A stretch of 64,000 nt of DNA from Paraburkholderia hayleyella. Lineage in GTDB: Bacteria > Pseudomonadota > Gammaproteobacteria > Burkholderiales > Burkholderiaceae. Below are positions 9,145-18,533 of this stretch, piece after piece. The DNA lies in assembly GCF_009455685.1 (NCBI RefSeq), contig NZ_QPES01000001.1, forward strand, positions 3,162,001-3,226,000. The letters are read 5' to 3'. Position 1 is the stretch's first letter; each line of letters begins with the position of its first letter. The position numbers were made by a program, and so were the translations under genes. A model generated the notes under the pieces. That model had not been told where the DNA came from. It saw only the letters and a list, made by a program, of their open reading frames with translations, and did not search any database.

Positions 9145-9864
9145 TTACGCGTCTGGGGCAGCGGACTTGCGCGCGGCACGCCTCGCCGCATAAAGACCAA
9201 AAGCCACGGCAGCGAGCGCCATGCCCCACCACTGGAACATGTAGCCATAATTGCGCTCAACCCCTGTATTGGGTGCAGGCCAGTCCCGCACCAGACCATC
9301 GTTCGTATCACTAGTTTGCTGCAGCACGAACGGCTGTAACGGCAACCCCGTTTCATTTGCGTAGGCATGAACATCGAGGTTCTGGCGAATCCGCTGATGC
9401 GCCGCCGAGCCGCCCTGTCCAAGCTCAAACGCGCGACTGGCATCGGCGCGCGCAATACCTTCGATTTCGATCTCGCCCGACGGGGTTGTATAAGGCGCGA
9501 TGGTCTCACGCGCATTCATGTTGCGTGGCAGCCAGCCGCGATTGACCAGCACGTAGCCGCCCTGCTTCAACTGGAACGGCATCACCACGTAAAAACCCGG
9601 CTGATCCTGATACGGCCGGTTATCCAGATACACCACTTGACCGGATACAAACTGGCCAAGCGCACGCACCCGATGGAATTCAATCTCGTTGAGCACAAGT
9701 GGCGTTGCACCGACTGACTGTGCCGGAGCATGTTCGAACTGCGTGATGTGCGCTTGCAGTGTTTCTTTCTGATGTGCGCGATCGCGCTGCCAGAAACCCA
9801 AACGCACAGTCACGGCAACGACGAGAAGGATTAATAGCGCAGGAAGCCAGCGAATCTTCATCAC
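9145..9864 (-). CDS. SURF1 family oxidase assembly protein
   Basis: The 239-residue protein has the SURF1 pattern: an N-terminal membrane helix (LPALLILLVVAVTVRLGFWQ) followed by the family signature region LGFWQRDRAHQKE, a periplasmic domain with VYLDNRPYQDQPGFYVVMPF and VLVNRGWLPRN, and a C-terminal helix after NYGYMFQWWGMALAAVAFG. SURF1 proteins help load heme A into oxidase subunit I. The start could be either of two adjacent ATG codons (9864 or 9861). Confidence 0.93.
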   Translation of the reverse strand: MMKIRWLPALLILLVVAVTVRLGFWQRDRAHQKETLQAHITQFEHAPAQSVGATPLVLNEIEFHRVRALGQFVSGQVVYLDNRPYQDQPGFYVVMPFQLKQGGYVLVNRGWLPRNMNARETIAPYTTPSGEIEIEGIARADASRAFELGQGGSAAHQRIRQNLDVHAYANETGLPLQPFVLQQTSDTNDGLVRDWPAPNTGVERNYGYMFQWWGMALAAVAFGLYAARRAARKSAAPDA

Positions 9865-9948
9865 GCCAGACTCATGAGGATACGGCGAACAACGGGCAGT
9901 GCGATAATCGCAGCATTGCTTTTGCGTTTCAGGGTTTCAGCCAAATCC

Positions 9949-10158
9949 ATGCACATCCTCGTTCCCATCGCTTTCGTTCTGATCATCGCCAGCCTGTTTT
10001 CCGCGCTCTATTTCATGATGCATGACCGCGGCCGGACAAAACGCATGGTGTGGTCGCTCGCTACGCGTGTCGGCCTGTCGATTTCACTCTTCCTGTTTAT
10101 CCTGTTTGCTCACTGGATGGGCTGGATTCAATCGACTGGCATTCCATACGGACGCTAA
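9949..10158 (+). CDS. Twin-transmembrane DUF2909 protein
   Basis: A 69-residue protein with two hydrophobic helices (roughly residues 3-22 and 38-60) joined by a short basic loop (MHDRGRTKRMVWSLATRVGL). It matches the small DUF2909 type found beside oxidase genes in betaproteobacteria. It is the only plus-strand gene in the cox cluster. The start at ATG 9949 is preferred over an upstream frame extension because the conserved part begins there. Its function is unknown. Confidence 0.8.
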   Translation: MHILVPIAFVLIIASLFSALYFMMHDRGRTKRMVWSLATRVGLSISLFLFILFAHWMGWIQSTGIPYGR

Positions 10159-10173
10159 GCAGGCCGAGACGTT

Positions 10174-10193
10174 CAGCACGTCTCAACGTGCTG
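10174..10193. terminator. Hairpin in the 3' region between DUF2909 gene and coxC
   Basis: CAGCACGT and ACGTGCTG form a perfect 8 bp stem with a CTCA loop, 16 bp after the DUF2909 stop codon. There is no clean T-tract directly behind it, only TTTT about 5 bp later, so terminator function is uncertain. Confidence 0.4.
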
Positions 10194-10381
10194 CGCGGTT
10201 TTGCCGCGACCTGAACAGCAGATCTCAAGCCAGAAGGCTGATGCCATCCGATACCAGCCGCCCCTGGAAGACAAACGCCGCCCCGACATGATCAAGGGCG
10301 GCGTAACAAACATCGCAAACATTGATGCTGCAACTCCGTCAACGCATTTAATCTTGCGCGCGAAGCCGCTCACAATCTCTG

Positions 10382-11239
10382 TTATAGCCAGTACACGACA
10401 ACATAGAGTCCGAGCCAAACGACGTCCACGAAGTGCCAATACCATGCCGCCCCTTCGAACGCGAAATGGTGCTCGGCAGTAAAGTGCCCGCGAAGCAAGC
10501 GCACCAGCACCACCGCTAACATCGTGCCGCCAAGAAACACGTGAAAACCGTGAAACCCGGTCAGCAGGAAAAACGTTGAGCCATACACGCCGGACGCCAG
10601 CGTCAGGTTCAGTTCGTTATAGGCATGGAAATATTCGTAGCCTTGCAGGAACAAAAAGCACACGCCCAGTACTAGCGTCACGGCCAGCCAGGCAATCGAA
10701 CGGCTGCGATGATTCTCGCGCAAGGCGTGGTGCGAAACCGTCAACGTTGCACCCGACGCCAGCAACAACGCCGTGTTGATCGTTGGAATGGGCCATGGCG
10801 ACATCGTCTTGAAATGCGACACAAGCGCTGCTGGGCCGTCATTCGGCCAGACTGCCGTGAAATCAGGCCAAATCAGTTTGTAATCGAGACTGCCAAGCTG
10901 GTGCATCGCAATGGCACGTGCATAAAAAAGCCCGCCAAAAAAAGCAGCGAAGAGCATGACTTCGGAAAAAATAAACCAGCTCATGCTCCAGCGGTACGAT
11001 TTGTCGACGCGCTTGCCGTACATGCCGCCTTCTGACTCGGCGATCGCATCGCCAAACCAGTGCCATAACGTGAAAAGAAACCACAACAACCCAAGAAAAG
11101 TCGTGATGGGTGCCCAAGTTTCGCCGTTAAGCCACGCCGCAAACGACCCGAGCATGACCACCAGGCCCACAGCCGTGCTGATCGGGTGCCGCGACGGGTG
11201 CGGTACAAAATAATAGGGGCTCTCGTTTTGAGCGCTCAT
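10382..11239 (-). CDS. coxC: Cytochrome c oxidase subunit III
   Basis: The 285-residue protein shows the subunit III pattern of seven helices: YYFVPHPSRHPI at the N-terminus, SEVMLFAAFFGGLFYAR in the middle, LLTGFHGFHVFLGG, and the C-terminal HFAFEGAAWYWHFVDVVWLGLYVVVYW. It is part of the aa3-type terminal oxidase with coxA and coxB. It is separated from the upstream DUF2970 gene by 211 bp in which I see no further gene. Confidence 0.95.
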   Translation of the reverse strand: MSAQNESPYYFVPHPSRHPISTAVGLVVMLGSFAAWLNGETWAPITTFLGLLWFLFTLWHWFGDAIAESEGGMYGKRVDKSYRWSMSWFIFSEVMLFAAFFGGLFYARAIAMHQLGSLDYKLIWPDFTAVWPNDGPAALVSHFKTMSPWPIPTINTALLLASGATLTVSHHALRENHRSRSIAWLAVTLVLGVCFLFLQGYEYFHAYNELNLTLASGVYGSTFFLLTGFHGFHVFLGGTMLAVVLVRLLRGHFTAEHHFAFEGAAWYWHFVDVVWLGLYVVVYWL

Positions 11240-11450
11240 TCTTGATTCTCCACTTCAGTCCAGTTGCTCCGGAATCTCCGGCTGTTTGTATCTGTCACGA
11301 TGCGGGCCAACCGCATCGCTTCATGCTAATGAGCCACCCGCGTCATCGACTAACGTCAGGCAATATCAGCTGACCCCATCATGACGCTTGCCCCGCGCAC
11401 CTGCCTCGTGCCTGAACACTGCGCAGATTTTTGGCGCGGCTAGAGCACAC

Positions 11451-11660
11451 CTAACCCACGACCGCATGCACAACAAGCATCAGCACACCAATAAAAACCG
11501 CCATGCTGATCACCGCGGCAAGCACCACATGTAACGGGTTCAAATGCAACGCATCTGCCTCTAGATCGCGTCGTTTGCGCACACCAAAAAACGACCACAT
11601 CACCGCTTTCATCAACTGGCCGAAACTGCCTTTCGTACCACCTTCGTCCTTGTAACCCAT
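11451..11660 (-). CDS. DUF2970 small membrane protein
   Basis: A 69-residue protein with a basic segment containing KAVMWSFFGVRKRRD and one C-terminal helix (VVLAAVISMAVFIGVLMLVVHA). This matches the small DUF2970 protein regularly encoded between cox11 and coxC in Burkholderiaceae. ATG 11660 is chosen because AAGGTGAG lies just upstream; ATG 11678 is an alternative. It is thought to accompany the oxidase, but no biochemical role is known to me. Confidence 0.82.
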   Translation of the reverse strand: MGYKDEGGTKGSFGQLMKAVMWSFFGVRKRRDLEADALHLNPLHVVLAAVISMAVFIGVLMLVVHAVVG

Positions 11661-11685
11661 TGCACTCACCTTTTCCATCCTGTTA

Positions 11686-12285
11686 TCAGACTGGATCGGC
11701 CTTCGCCACAGGCGTACCGCCCGGAACCGTCGGCGTAGGCACATTCAGTTCAAAAAACGTGTACGAGAGCGTGATCGTTTTGACATCTTTCGGCAGCTTC
11801 GGATCGACTACGAACACTACCGGCATATGTTTCGTTTCGTTCGCCGCCAGCGTTTGCTGGGTAAAACAAAAACATTCGATTTTCTTGAAAAACTCGGTTG
11901 CCTGCTTCGGCGCATAGCTTGGAATAGCCTGCGCCTGAATTGTCCGGTCCTGCTTGTTCGTCACCTGATACATCACGGTTGCAACCTCACCCGGATGAAC
12001 ATTCAAACTGAACTGCTCAGGTTTGAATCCAAGCGGGCCATGAGCATTCGCATCGAACTCGATTGAAATCGTGCGGCTGGTATCCACCTGGGTGTTCTTC
12101 GCCTCGCGTGCGGTCGCATCACGCTGCACCAGATTGTTGATGCCGGTGATCTGACAAATCGCCCGATACATCGGCACCAGCGCAAAACCAAAACCAAACA
12201 TCAAGAATGCAACGACGATGAGCTTGAGCAGCATCGTGCGGTTAAACGAACGGCCGGTTTCAACCGGTGGTTGCTCCATCGACAT
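11686..12285 (-). CDS. ctaG: Cox11/CtaG copper chaperone
   Basis: The 199-residue protein has an N-terminal membrane helix (LKLIVVAFLMFGFGFALVPMY) and a periplasmic immunoglobulin-like domain. The copper-binding motif CFCF is present in KKIECFCFTQQTL near residue 140, and the family signatures YRAICQITGI and PVVFVVDP are visible. Cox11 inserts CuB into subunit I. It lies between the small 44-residue membrane protein gene and the DUF2970 gene, in the same direction as all other oxidase structural genes. Confidence 0.94.
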   Translation of the reverse strand: MSMEQPPVETGRSFNRTMLLKLIVVAFLMFGFGFALVPMYRAICQITGINNLVQRDATAREAKNTQVDTSRTISIEFDANAHGPLGFKPEQFSLNVHPGEVATVMYQVTNKQDRTIQAQAIPSYAPKQATEFFKKIECFCFTQQTLAANETKHMPVVFVVDPKLPKDVKTITLSYTFFELNVPTPTVPGGTPVAKADPV

Positions 12286-12328
12286 TAAACTTCCTCAGCA
12301 GGCCATCAGGTCAGGCTCAAAGGCATGG

Positions 12329-12463
12329 TCAGGAAGACAACCACTGCCTGACAACCGCACCCATAAAAAACGCGACGACAACAACAAGCAGGATCAAACC
12401 GAGCCGCATATTGCTCGCACGAATTTCGGCTGGGCTGCGTTTTTCTTGTGGATTCCGGGTCAT
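12329..12463 (-). CDS. Small cytochrome oxidase-associated membrane protein (44 residues)
   Basis: A short frame between coxA and cox11 starts at ATG 12463 and encodes MTRNPQEKRSPAEIRASNMR, then a single hydrophobic helix and a short WLSS end. Tiny proteins of this pattern (MTR plus PxEIRxxNxR and one helix) occur at this exact position in betaproteobacterial cox clusters and are annotated as cytochrome oxidase small assembly protein. The composition and the conserved position support a real gene, although it is too short for routine ORF calling. Confidence 0.72.
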   Translation of the reverse strand: MTRNPQEKRSPAEIRASNMRLGLILLVVVVAFFMGAVVRQWLSS

Positions 12464-12575
12464 GCTGAATTGTCAGAGTACTTCCGAAACGAAAATTAAA
12501 GCGGCGAAAATATTGCCGCTGCAAGCGCTGGGGGCGGAATCAGACTAACAACAGAACCCAGCGCCTGCTAGCGCA

Positions 12576-14185
12576 TTATTCAACCGTTGGCGGTGTTTCA
12601 AACGTATGGAACGGAGCCGGGCTCGGAACCGTCCACTCAAGGCCCGTGGCACCATCCCATGGCTTGTCCGCCGCTTTTTCCAGCTCACCACCGCCACGAT
12701 ATGCAGGCAGTGCAATGGCAAAGAGGAAGTACACCTGGGCAAGACCAAAACCAAACGCACCAATCGAGGCTACCTGGTTCCAGTCAGTAAACTGCGCGGG
12801 GTAATCGGCATAACGGCGCGGCATGCCAGCAAGACCTACGAAGTGCATCGGGAAGAAGGTGATATTGAAAAAGATCATCGACGTCCAGAAGTGAATCTTG
12901 CCGCGCGTCTCGTTGTACATCCAGCCTGTCCACTTGGGCGCCCAGTAATACCAGCCAGCGAATAGCGCAAACAGCGAACCCGCCACCAGCACATAGTGGA
13001 AGTGAGCCACCACGAAATAAGTGCCGTGATACTGGATATCGAGCGGTGCCATCGACAACATCAAGCCGGTGAAACCACCCATCGTGAACACAAACAGAAA
13101 ACCAATGGCAAACAGCATAGGGGTTTCAAACGTCAACTCCCCGCGCCACATTGTCGCTACCCAGTTGAACACTTTCACGCCGGTCGGAACCGCAATCAGC
13201 ATCGTCGCGTACATGAAAAATAACTGGCCTGTCACCGGCATACCGGTCGCAAACATGTGGTGCGCCCACACCATGAACGACAGAATGGCAATGGATGCCG
13301 TGGCATACACCATCGAGCTATAGCCAAACAGCTGCTTACGCGAGAATGCCGGGATCACCTGGGAAATAATCCCGAACGCCGGCAAGATCATGATGTAAAC
13401 CTCGGGGTGCCCGAAGAACCAGAAAATATGCTGGTACATCACTGGATCACCGCCACCTGCCGCATTGAAAAACGACGTGCCAAAGTGGCGATCGAACAGC
13501 ACCATCGTAACCGCGCCAGCCAGAACAGGCATCACCGCAATCAGCAGATAAGCCGTGATTAACCAGGTCCAGGCAAACATCGGCATCTTCATCAACGTCA
13601 TGCCCGGTGCGCGCATGTTCAGAATGGTCACGACGATGTTGATCCCCCCATGATCGATGAGGCGCCCATCAGGTGGACCGCAAAAATAGCGAGATCCATG
13701 CCTGGGCCCATTTGCGTCGATAGCGGCGCATACAGGGTCCAGCCTGCGGCAGTTGCACCGCCGGGCACGAAGAACGACACGATCAACAATATGGAAGCCG
13801 TCGGCAGCAACCAGAAACTAAAATTGTTCATCCGCGCGAACGCCATGTCGGATGCGCCAATCTGAAGTGGAACCATCCAGTTGGCGAAGCCCACGAAAGC
13901 GGGCATGATCGCGCCGAACACCATGATCAGGCCGTGCATGGTGGTGAGCTGGTTGAAAAACTCCGGCCGCATGATCTGCAAACCGGGTTCAAACAGCTCA
14001 ACGCGAATCATCAGTGCCATCACGCCCCCCGAGAGGAACATGATGAAAGAGAACAGCAGATACAGCGTACCTATGTCCTTGTGGTTGGTGGCAAATAGCC
14101 AGCGACGCCAGCCATGGGGTATCTCATGGGCGTGGTCGTCGTGCTCATGAGCATGGCCCGCGACTACATCGTGTCCGATAGACAT
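12576..14185 (-). pseudogene. coxA: Cytochrome c oxidase subunit I, broken by a one-base deletion
   Basis: The gene encodes the heme-copper catalytic subunit of the aa3 oxidase, but in two frames. Residues 1 to about 182 read from ATG 14185 and contain LTTMHGLIMVFGAIMPAFVG (heme a ligand region). They then run into SIMGG followed by an early stop. The second frame, from about 13640 to 12576, continues with INIVVTILNMRAPGMTLMKM, then FWFFGHPEVYIMILPAFG (CuB histidine and Tyr) and VVAHFHYVL. Adding one G to the run at 13644-13649 (CCCCCC on the plus strand) restores an uninterrupted protein of about 536 residues. No other damage is visible, so a homopolymer sequencing error is the likeliest cause. 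coxB lies 40 bp upstream. Confidence 0.93.
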
Positions 14186-14225
14186 GACAATCTCCTAAAA
14201 CGAATGCTTTGCTGAACGTGACACG

Positions 14226-15812
14226 TCAGACTGCCGGGCTGATCTCAACACGCCGTGCTTCTTTTGCATCTGCGCCGCCCGTGATCGTTTCCGGTTTTTT
14301 CAAAATGATATGGTCTTCGGCAATGCCTGCCGCCTTGAGCGCATCTCTCACTGCTTCTGCACGACTCTTCGCCAACCCCGCGTTGACCTCAGCTGAACCG
14401 GTTTTATCGGTAAAGCCCGACAGCGCAAATTTGGCCTCCGGATGTGCCTTCGCATAAGCGGCAGCCGCATCGATAGCGGATGAGGCATCGGCCGGCAACA
14501 TACTCTTGCCGGTTTCGAAGTAGACGCTGGCCGGCAGCGCGGCCGGTACCTGCGCGGTCGCATCAACACCCGAAGCCGCCGTTGAAGACGCGGCATCCGC
14601 TGCCGAAGCCGGAACTCCGGCCGCAGCGTCAACCGCATGAGCGCCCCCTTCAGGCAGCTTGCCATTACGGGCATCGGCCACCTGCTTCGGCTGCAGCACA
14701 TCGCCCGTATGATTGCCCCAGGCGTTGCGCTGATAAGTCACAACCGAGGCGATTTCGACATCATTCAGCGATGAAGCCCATGGCGGCATAGCGCCTTTGC
14801 CATGCAGCACCAGATTGACGTGTTCAGCGAGCGGGCCGTTGGCGACCTTGCCGCCGTCAATTGCCGGGAATACCCCCAAGCCCTTGCCATTTGGCTGATG
14901 GCAGACCGCGCAAGTTGATGCATACACCTTCGCGCCACGCTCGTTCAACTCAGCCAGTGTGTAAGTTTTGTTTGGATCGTCCGCGCCAGCAGCTATTTTC
15001 TGCTTCTGGCTATCCACCCATTTTGCATAATCGTCAGCCGCCAGCACCTTGACGACCACCGGCATGAACGCATGCTCCTTGCCACACAGCTCAGTACAAA
15101 AGCCGCGATAAGTGCCCACTTTGTCTGCCTTGAACCACGTGTCGCGCACAAAACCGGGAATCGCATCCTGTTTCACGCCGAAGGCAGGCACGTACCAGGA
15201 ATGGACCACGTCGTTCGCGGTGGTGATGATGCGGATTTTCTTGTCTACCGGCACCACAAGCGGGTTATCGACTTCCTGCAGGTAGGTATCGGTGATCGGC
15301 GTCTGGCCGTTGATCTCGCTACGTGGCGTGGACAGCATGGAGAGGAAACTGATGCCCTCGCCCGGACCCTTCAGGTAGTCATAGCCCCACTTCCACTGGT
15401 AACCCGTAACCTTGATGGTGAGATCGGCATTGGTTGTGTCCTTCATCGCCACGACGGTTTTCGTGGCTGGCAGCGCCATTAGCACGACGATGAGGAACGG
15501 CACAATTGTCCAGATAATTTCGACAGTTGTGCTTTCGTGAAAGTTGGCCGCCTTGTGACCTTTCGACTTGCGGTGCGCAATGATCGAATAAAACATCACG
15601 CCGAACACGCCGATGAAAATCACCGCGCAAATAATCAGCATGAATGTGTGGAGATCGTAGAGCTCCTCAGCGATTTTTGTCACCGGCGGCTGGAGATTGA
15701 TCTCGTTGACGGCCGGGCCGCCAGGGCTATCGCCAATGGCCAGGGCGGCGCCAGCGAAAAGCAGACCGCTACACGCCAGCACGCCCGCGAGGGCTCGCTT
15801 GATTGTTTTCAT
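14226..15812 (-). CDS. coxB: Cytochrome c oxidase subunit II with cytochrome c and OmpA-like domains
   Basis: This protein of about 528 residues starts at ATG 15812 behind AAGGAAG. A further eight residues from 15836 are less likely. Order: signal sequence, two membrane helices (HTFMLIICAVIFIG and VEIIWTIVPFLIVVLMAL), the CuA cupredoxin domain with CTELCGKEHAFM near 240, a cytochrome c domain with CAVCH near 300 and MPPW as ligand region, an Ala/Pro/Ser linker, and from about 430 an OmpA-C type domain (SVYFETGKSML, FTDKTGSAEVNAGLAKSRAE, EARRVEI). Subunit II receives electrons from cytochrome c. The OmpA-like tail is an unusual addition that could touch peptidoglycan. Confidence 0.94.
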   Translation of the reverse strand: MKTIKRALAGVLACSGLLFAGAALAIGDSPGGPAVNEINLQPPVTKIAEELYDLHTFMLIICAVIFIGVFGVMFYSIIAHRKSKGHKAANFHESTTVEIIWTIVPFLIVVLMALPATKTVVAMKDTTNADLTIKVTGYQWKWGYDYLKGPGEGISFLSMLSTPRSEINGQTPITDTYLQEVDNPLVVPVDKKIRIITTANDVVHSWYVPAFGVKQDAIPGFVRDTWFKADKVGTYRGFCTELCGKEHAFMPVVVKVLAADDYAKWVDSQKQKIAAGADDPNKTYTLAELNERGAKVYASTCAVCHQPNGKGLGVFPAIDGGKVANGPLAEHVNLVLHGKGAMPPWASSLNDVEIASVVTYQRNAWGNHTGDVLQPKQVADARNGKLPEGGAHAVDAAAGVPASAADAASSTAASGVDATAQVPAALPASVYFETGKSMLPADASSAIDAAAAYAKAHPEAKFALSGFTDKTGSAEVNAGLAKSRAEAVRDALKAAGIAEDHIILKKPETITGGADAKEARRVEISPAV

Positions 15813-15898
15813 AGCTTCCTTACCCAAAATTTCCATTCAAACCCTCGACCCCTCTGAAGGTTGCGCCTCGCTTCGGCATCAAGCGCGTGCCAGCGCAG

Positions 15899-16378
15899 CT
15901 AACCGCAACGCCGAAGCCACATGCGCAGCTCACTTGCAAACTGCGCGCGCCGATGCTGCGCAAGATGTCGTCCAATCACAACCGACTCGCCCCGCGAGAC
16001 CAGCCGGACCGGTGTATTAGGCGATGCGCCAGATTCAACTCGAACCCAGCACGGATTGAACTCAAATTGCGTACACAGATCCGCACTGACCTGCTCGATC
16101 ACGAGCCGGTTCTCGAAGAGCCGGATACGCTCGTAATCGACAGCATGACGCGCATACACAACAAAAGCGGCACCCACCGCCAGCAATTCAATACCGGTGA
16201 ACGGCAACACCAGCCACGCGCCGCACAAAACCAGCAGCAAAGCAATTACTAGCGAGAACAACGCAAGCGATACATAAAAATAAACAAACTGCCTCGGCGA
16301 AGCCGAACAGTTACGCTTCATGAGCCAGTCTTTCAAAACCGGCTCCGAGCCTGAAGATGCCAGATCAGTTGCGCCCAA
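15899..16378 (-). CDS. DUF2244 membrane protein
   Basis: This protein of about 159 residues has two hydrophobic helices (FVYFYVSLALFSLVIALLLV and LPFTGIELLAVGAAFVVYA) after the motif KRNCSASPRQFV, then HAVDYERIRLF and a soluble C-terminal part. This is the DUF2244 layout. TTG 16378 behind AGGAGA is chosen as start because it gives the usual N-terminal length; GTG 16399 would add seven residues. It commonly lies just upstream of coxB in Burkholderia, but its function is unknown. Confidence 0.78.
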   Translation of the reverse strand: MGATDLASSGSEPVLKDWLMKRNCSASPRQFVYFYVSLALFSLVIALLLVLCGAWLVLPFTGIELLAVGAAFVVYARHAVDYERIRLFENRLVIEQVSADLCTQFEFNPCWVRVESGASPNTPVRLVSRGESVVIGRHLAQHRRAQFASELRMWLRRCG

Positions 16379-16400
16379 CGCGACTCTCCTGCGAACCACC

Positions 16401-16424
16401 GTTCAGTGCCCTGTTCAGTGCCCT
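16401..16424. repeat. 12 bp tandem duplication upstream of the DUF2244 gene
   Basis: GTTCAGTGCCCT is repeated without change directly upstream of the DUF2244 start region. Confidence 0.85.
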
Positions 16425-16637
16425 GAAACGCTTGTGACACCTGATCCTGCCGCCTCAGGCTGTGGGGGAACCCCAGGCGGCAAACTGACGCATTATAGGC
16501 GCGTTCCATATCATCCACAAGCAATGTACCTTTCCGCCGCAAGCCACACGGGACAAGCCTCTGCGCCTTTTTGACCGGTCATTTTAAGCAGTTTTCTTCT
16601 CATAATTCCAGGCATAACAGATCAGTACTTTACGGCG

Positions 16638-17606
16638 TCAGCGATTCTTGAGCGGTCCACGTCCAATCTCGTCGAGACGCACAATGCCATGCCCTTCAGG
16701 CGTCGTGCGCGGCACGGCTTTCCATGCATGTCCGTAGATGACTTCGAAGGTCAGCGCGATGCTACCATCCGCGCCCCGCCTGGCTTCCAGGGCTGCCAGC
16801 AATGCCCGGTACTGGCTGCGGCCCATCAAACCCACCGCGCCACGCGACCACGGATAAGCGCCCCAACGGCGCACATCCGCTAGCAGCGATTGCGGTGACT
16901 GATACGTCACCGTCAACCTCTCCTGATCCATCACAGGTATCTCAAAACCATTTTCGACCAGCATGTCCCCCAGATCATGCATATCGACAAAATCGATCAC
17001 ATGCGCGCGTGGCCCATCGTCGCGCGAGGCATCAAGCTGCGCGTACACACTACGCAATTCCTTGAGCGTGTCTGGGCCAAACGTACTGAACATCAGCAAG
17101 CCGTTGACTTTCAACGCACGCTGCCATTGCGCAAATATGAGGTTGGGGCGCGAATGCCAATGCAACGCCAGGTTAGACCAGATCAACTCGAACGCGCCTG
17201 CAGCAAACGGCAAGGCTGAAAAATCGGATTGCACCAGCCGCGATCCTCGCTTGCCAAGCAAATTGCCCAACGCATTCGGCAGCAGGCGCGACCAGCGTGT
17301 ATCCGGCTCGTCCTGGCGACACGCCCGTGCCAGCATCGCCCACGACAAGTCCACACCGCATACCAGGGCTTCAGAAAACCGTTCGCGCAATTGTGGCAAG
17401 TCGTCACCCGGGCCACAGCCCGCATCGAGCACGTGAGCCGGATTGATCTTGATGTAATCGAGACGCTCGCGCATGCGCTGCGAAATTTCGCGCGGCAAGA
17501 ATGCAACGTCATCAAAGTGAGCCGCACGGCGCTCGAAAATGCGTTGTAAATGCCGGACATCATTGGCCGGACGGGTAGCGTCGGGAGGTAACGGGGGCAT
17601 GGTCAT
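16638..17606 (-). CDS. bioC: BioC-like malonyl-ACP O-methyltransferase
   Basis: This 322-residue class I SAM-dependent methyltransferase begins its conserved part with RIFERRAAHFDDVAFLPREI, then the SAM motif VLDAGCGPGDDLPQLRERF, LVQSDFSALPFAAGAFELIW and NLALHWHSRPN. This is the BioC pattern. BioC methylates malonyl-ACP so that fatty acid synthase can build the pimeloyl moiety of biotin. No other bio genes lie in the window, so the assignment rests on family resemblance. A related methyltransferase such as an assembly factor of the NDUFAF5 type is the main alternative. Confidence 0.78.
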   Translation of the reverse strand: MTMPPLPPDATRPANDVRHLQRIFERRAAHFDDVAFLPREISQRMRERLDYIKINPAHVLDAGCGPGDDLPQLRERFSEALVCGVDLSWAMLARACRQDEPDTRWSRLLPNALGNLLGKRGSRLVQSDFSALPFAAGAFELIWSNLALHWHSRPNLIFAQWQRALKVNGLLMFSTFGPDTLKELRSVYAQLDASRDDGPRAHVIDFVDMHDLGDMLVENGFEIPVMDQERLTVTYQSPQSLLADVRRWGAYPWSRGAVGLMGRSQYRALLAALEARRGADGSIALTFEVIYGHAWKAVPRTTPEGHGIVRLDEIGRGPLKNR

Positions 17607-17698
17607 TCTGCAGGCGAGGACCGCGAAGTATACTCGTTCGCTTGCCGTTCATTCGGCACCGCCCACCGTCACCGCCCACCCCGACACCTGTGTTCCCG

Positions 17699-18508
17699 AT
17701 GCTTCCCCTGTTATTCACGACGCAAGCCAGACGCGCCGCCAACGGGTGGGGTGCCGGCTGGCCGCATCTGCTGCAAGCCCTGCTGCCCAACCTGTGCGCG
17801 CTTTGCGGCAATTTGTCGCGCGCCACGTTATGCCCGGGTTGCGCTGAGGCGTACTGGAACGAATCCCGTGTGCGCTGCACCCTATGCGCCATCCCCATTG
17901 CGGCAGGGCGCGCGCAATATAACGCCGGCATTCGCACGAACAATCCGCCGCAGGCATGCCCAACACGCTACCGTTGCGCCGATTGCATCGGTACACCCCG
18001 CCCTTTCGACGCTACCCTCACGCTGGGCGACTACCGCGCGCCACTTGATGCGCTGGCGCTCGGCCTGAAATTCCGCGCGCGTCTGAATCTGGCACGCGTC
18101 TTTGCTGAACAGCTCGCCGATGCCGTGCTTAATTTACCTGGCCCGCCCCAGCCATTTGATGTCATTGCCCCCGTCCCACTCTCAGCCAGGCGGCTCGCCG
18201 AACGCGGTTACAACCAGGCCTGGGAAATTGCACGGCCGCTGGCACGCAAGCTGCGAGTCCCAGGCCATGCAACACTGCTCCGGCGCGTCGTGCATACCGC
18301 GCCGCAAGCACGGCTCGATCTTGAGGCACGGCGGCGCAACGTAAGCCAGGCCTTCGTCGTGGCAAAACCCGTGCGCAACCTGCACGTCGCACTAGTCGAC
18401 GACGTGATGACCACCGGCGCCACGCTTGAAGCACTCGCTCGCACACTCAAGAGTGCCGGGGCACGGCGCGTGACCAATCTCGTTGCACTACGCACCCCGA
18501 AAAACTAG
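17699..18508 (+). CDS. ComF family phosphoribosyltransferase-like protein
   Basis: The protein of about 269 residues has an N-terminal double zinc ribbon (CALC, CPGC, CTLC and CADC pairs) and a C-terminal phosphoribosyltransferase-type domain. That domain carries PLSARRLAERGYNQAWEIAR and the PRPP-binding motif VALVDDVMTTGATLE. ComF proteins are linked to DNA uptake and recombination in competent bacteria. comM also lies in this window at 36.1 kb. ATG 17699 is preferred; the upstream extension is proline-rich and probably untranslated. It is divergent from bioC and 25 bp upstream of trmL. Confidence 0.88.
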   Translation: MLPLLFTTQARRAANGWGAGWPHLLQALLPNLCALCGNLSRATLCPGCAEAYWNESRVRCTLCAIPIAAGRAQYNAGIRTNNPPQACPTRYRCADCIGTPRPFDATLTLGDYRAPLDALALGLKFRARLNLARVFAEQLADAVLNLPGPPQPFDVIAPVPLSARRLAERGYNQAWEIARPLARKLRVPGHATLLRRVVHTAPQARLDLEARRRNVSQAFVVAKPVRNLHVALVDDVMTTGATLEALARTLKSAGARRVTNLVALRTPKN

Positions 18509-18533
18509 TTCCTACCTGACCCCGATCCAGATC

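Noticed and set aside
13628..13649. Programmed ribosomal frameshift in coxA
   Set aside because: The G6 run lacks a canonical slippery heptamer and stimulator, and programmed shifting is not known for this gene. An error or mutation explains it better.
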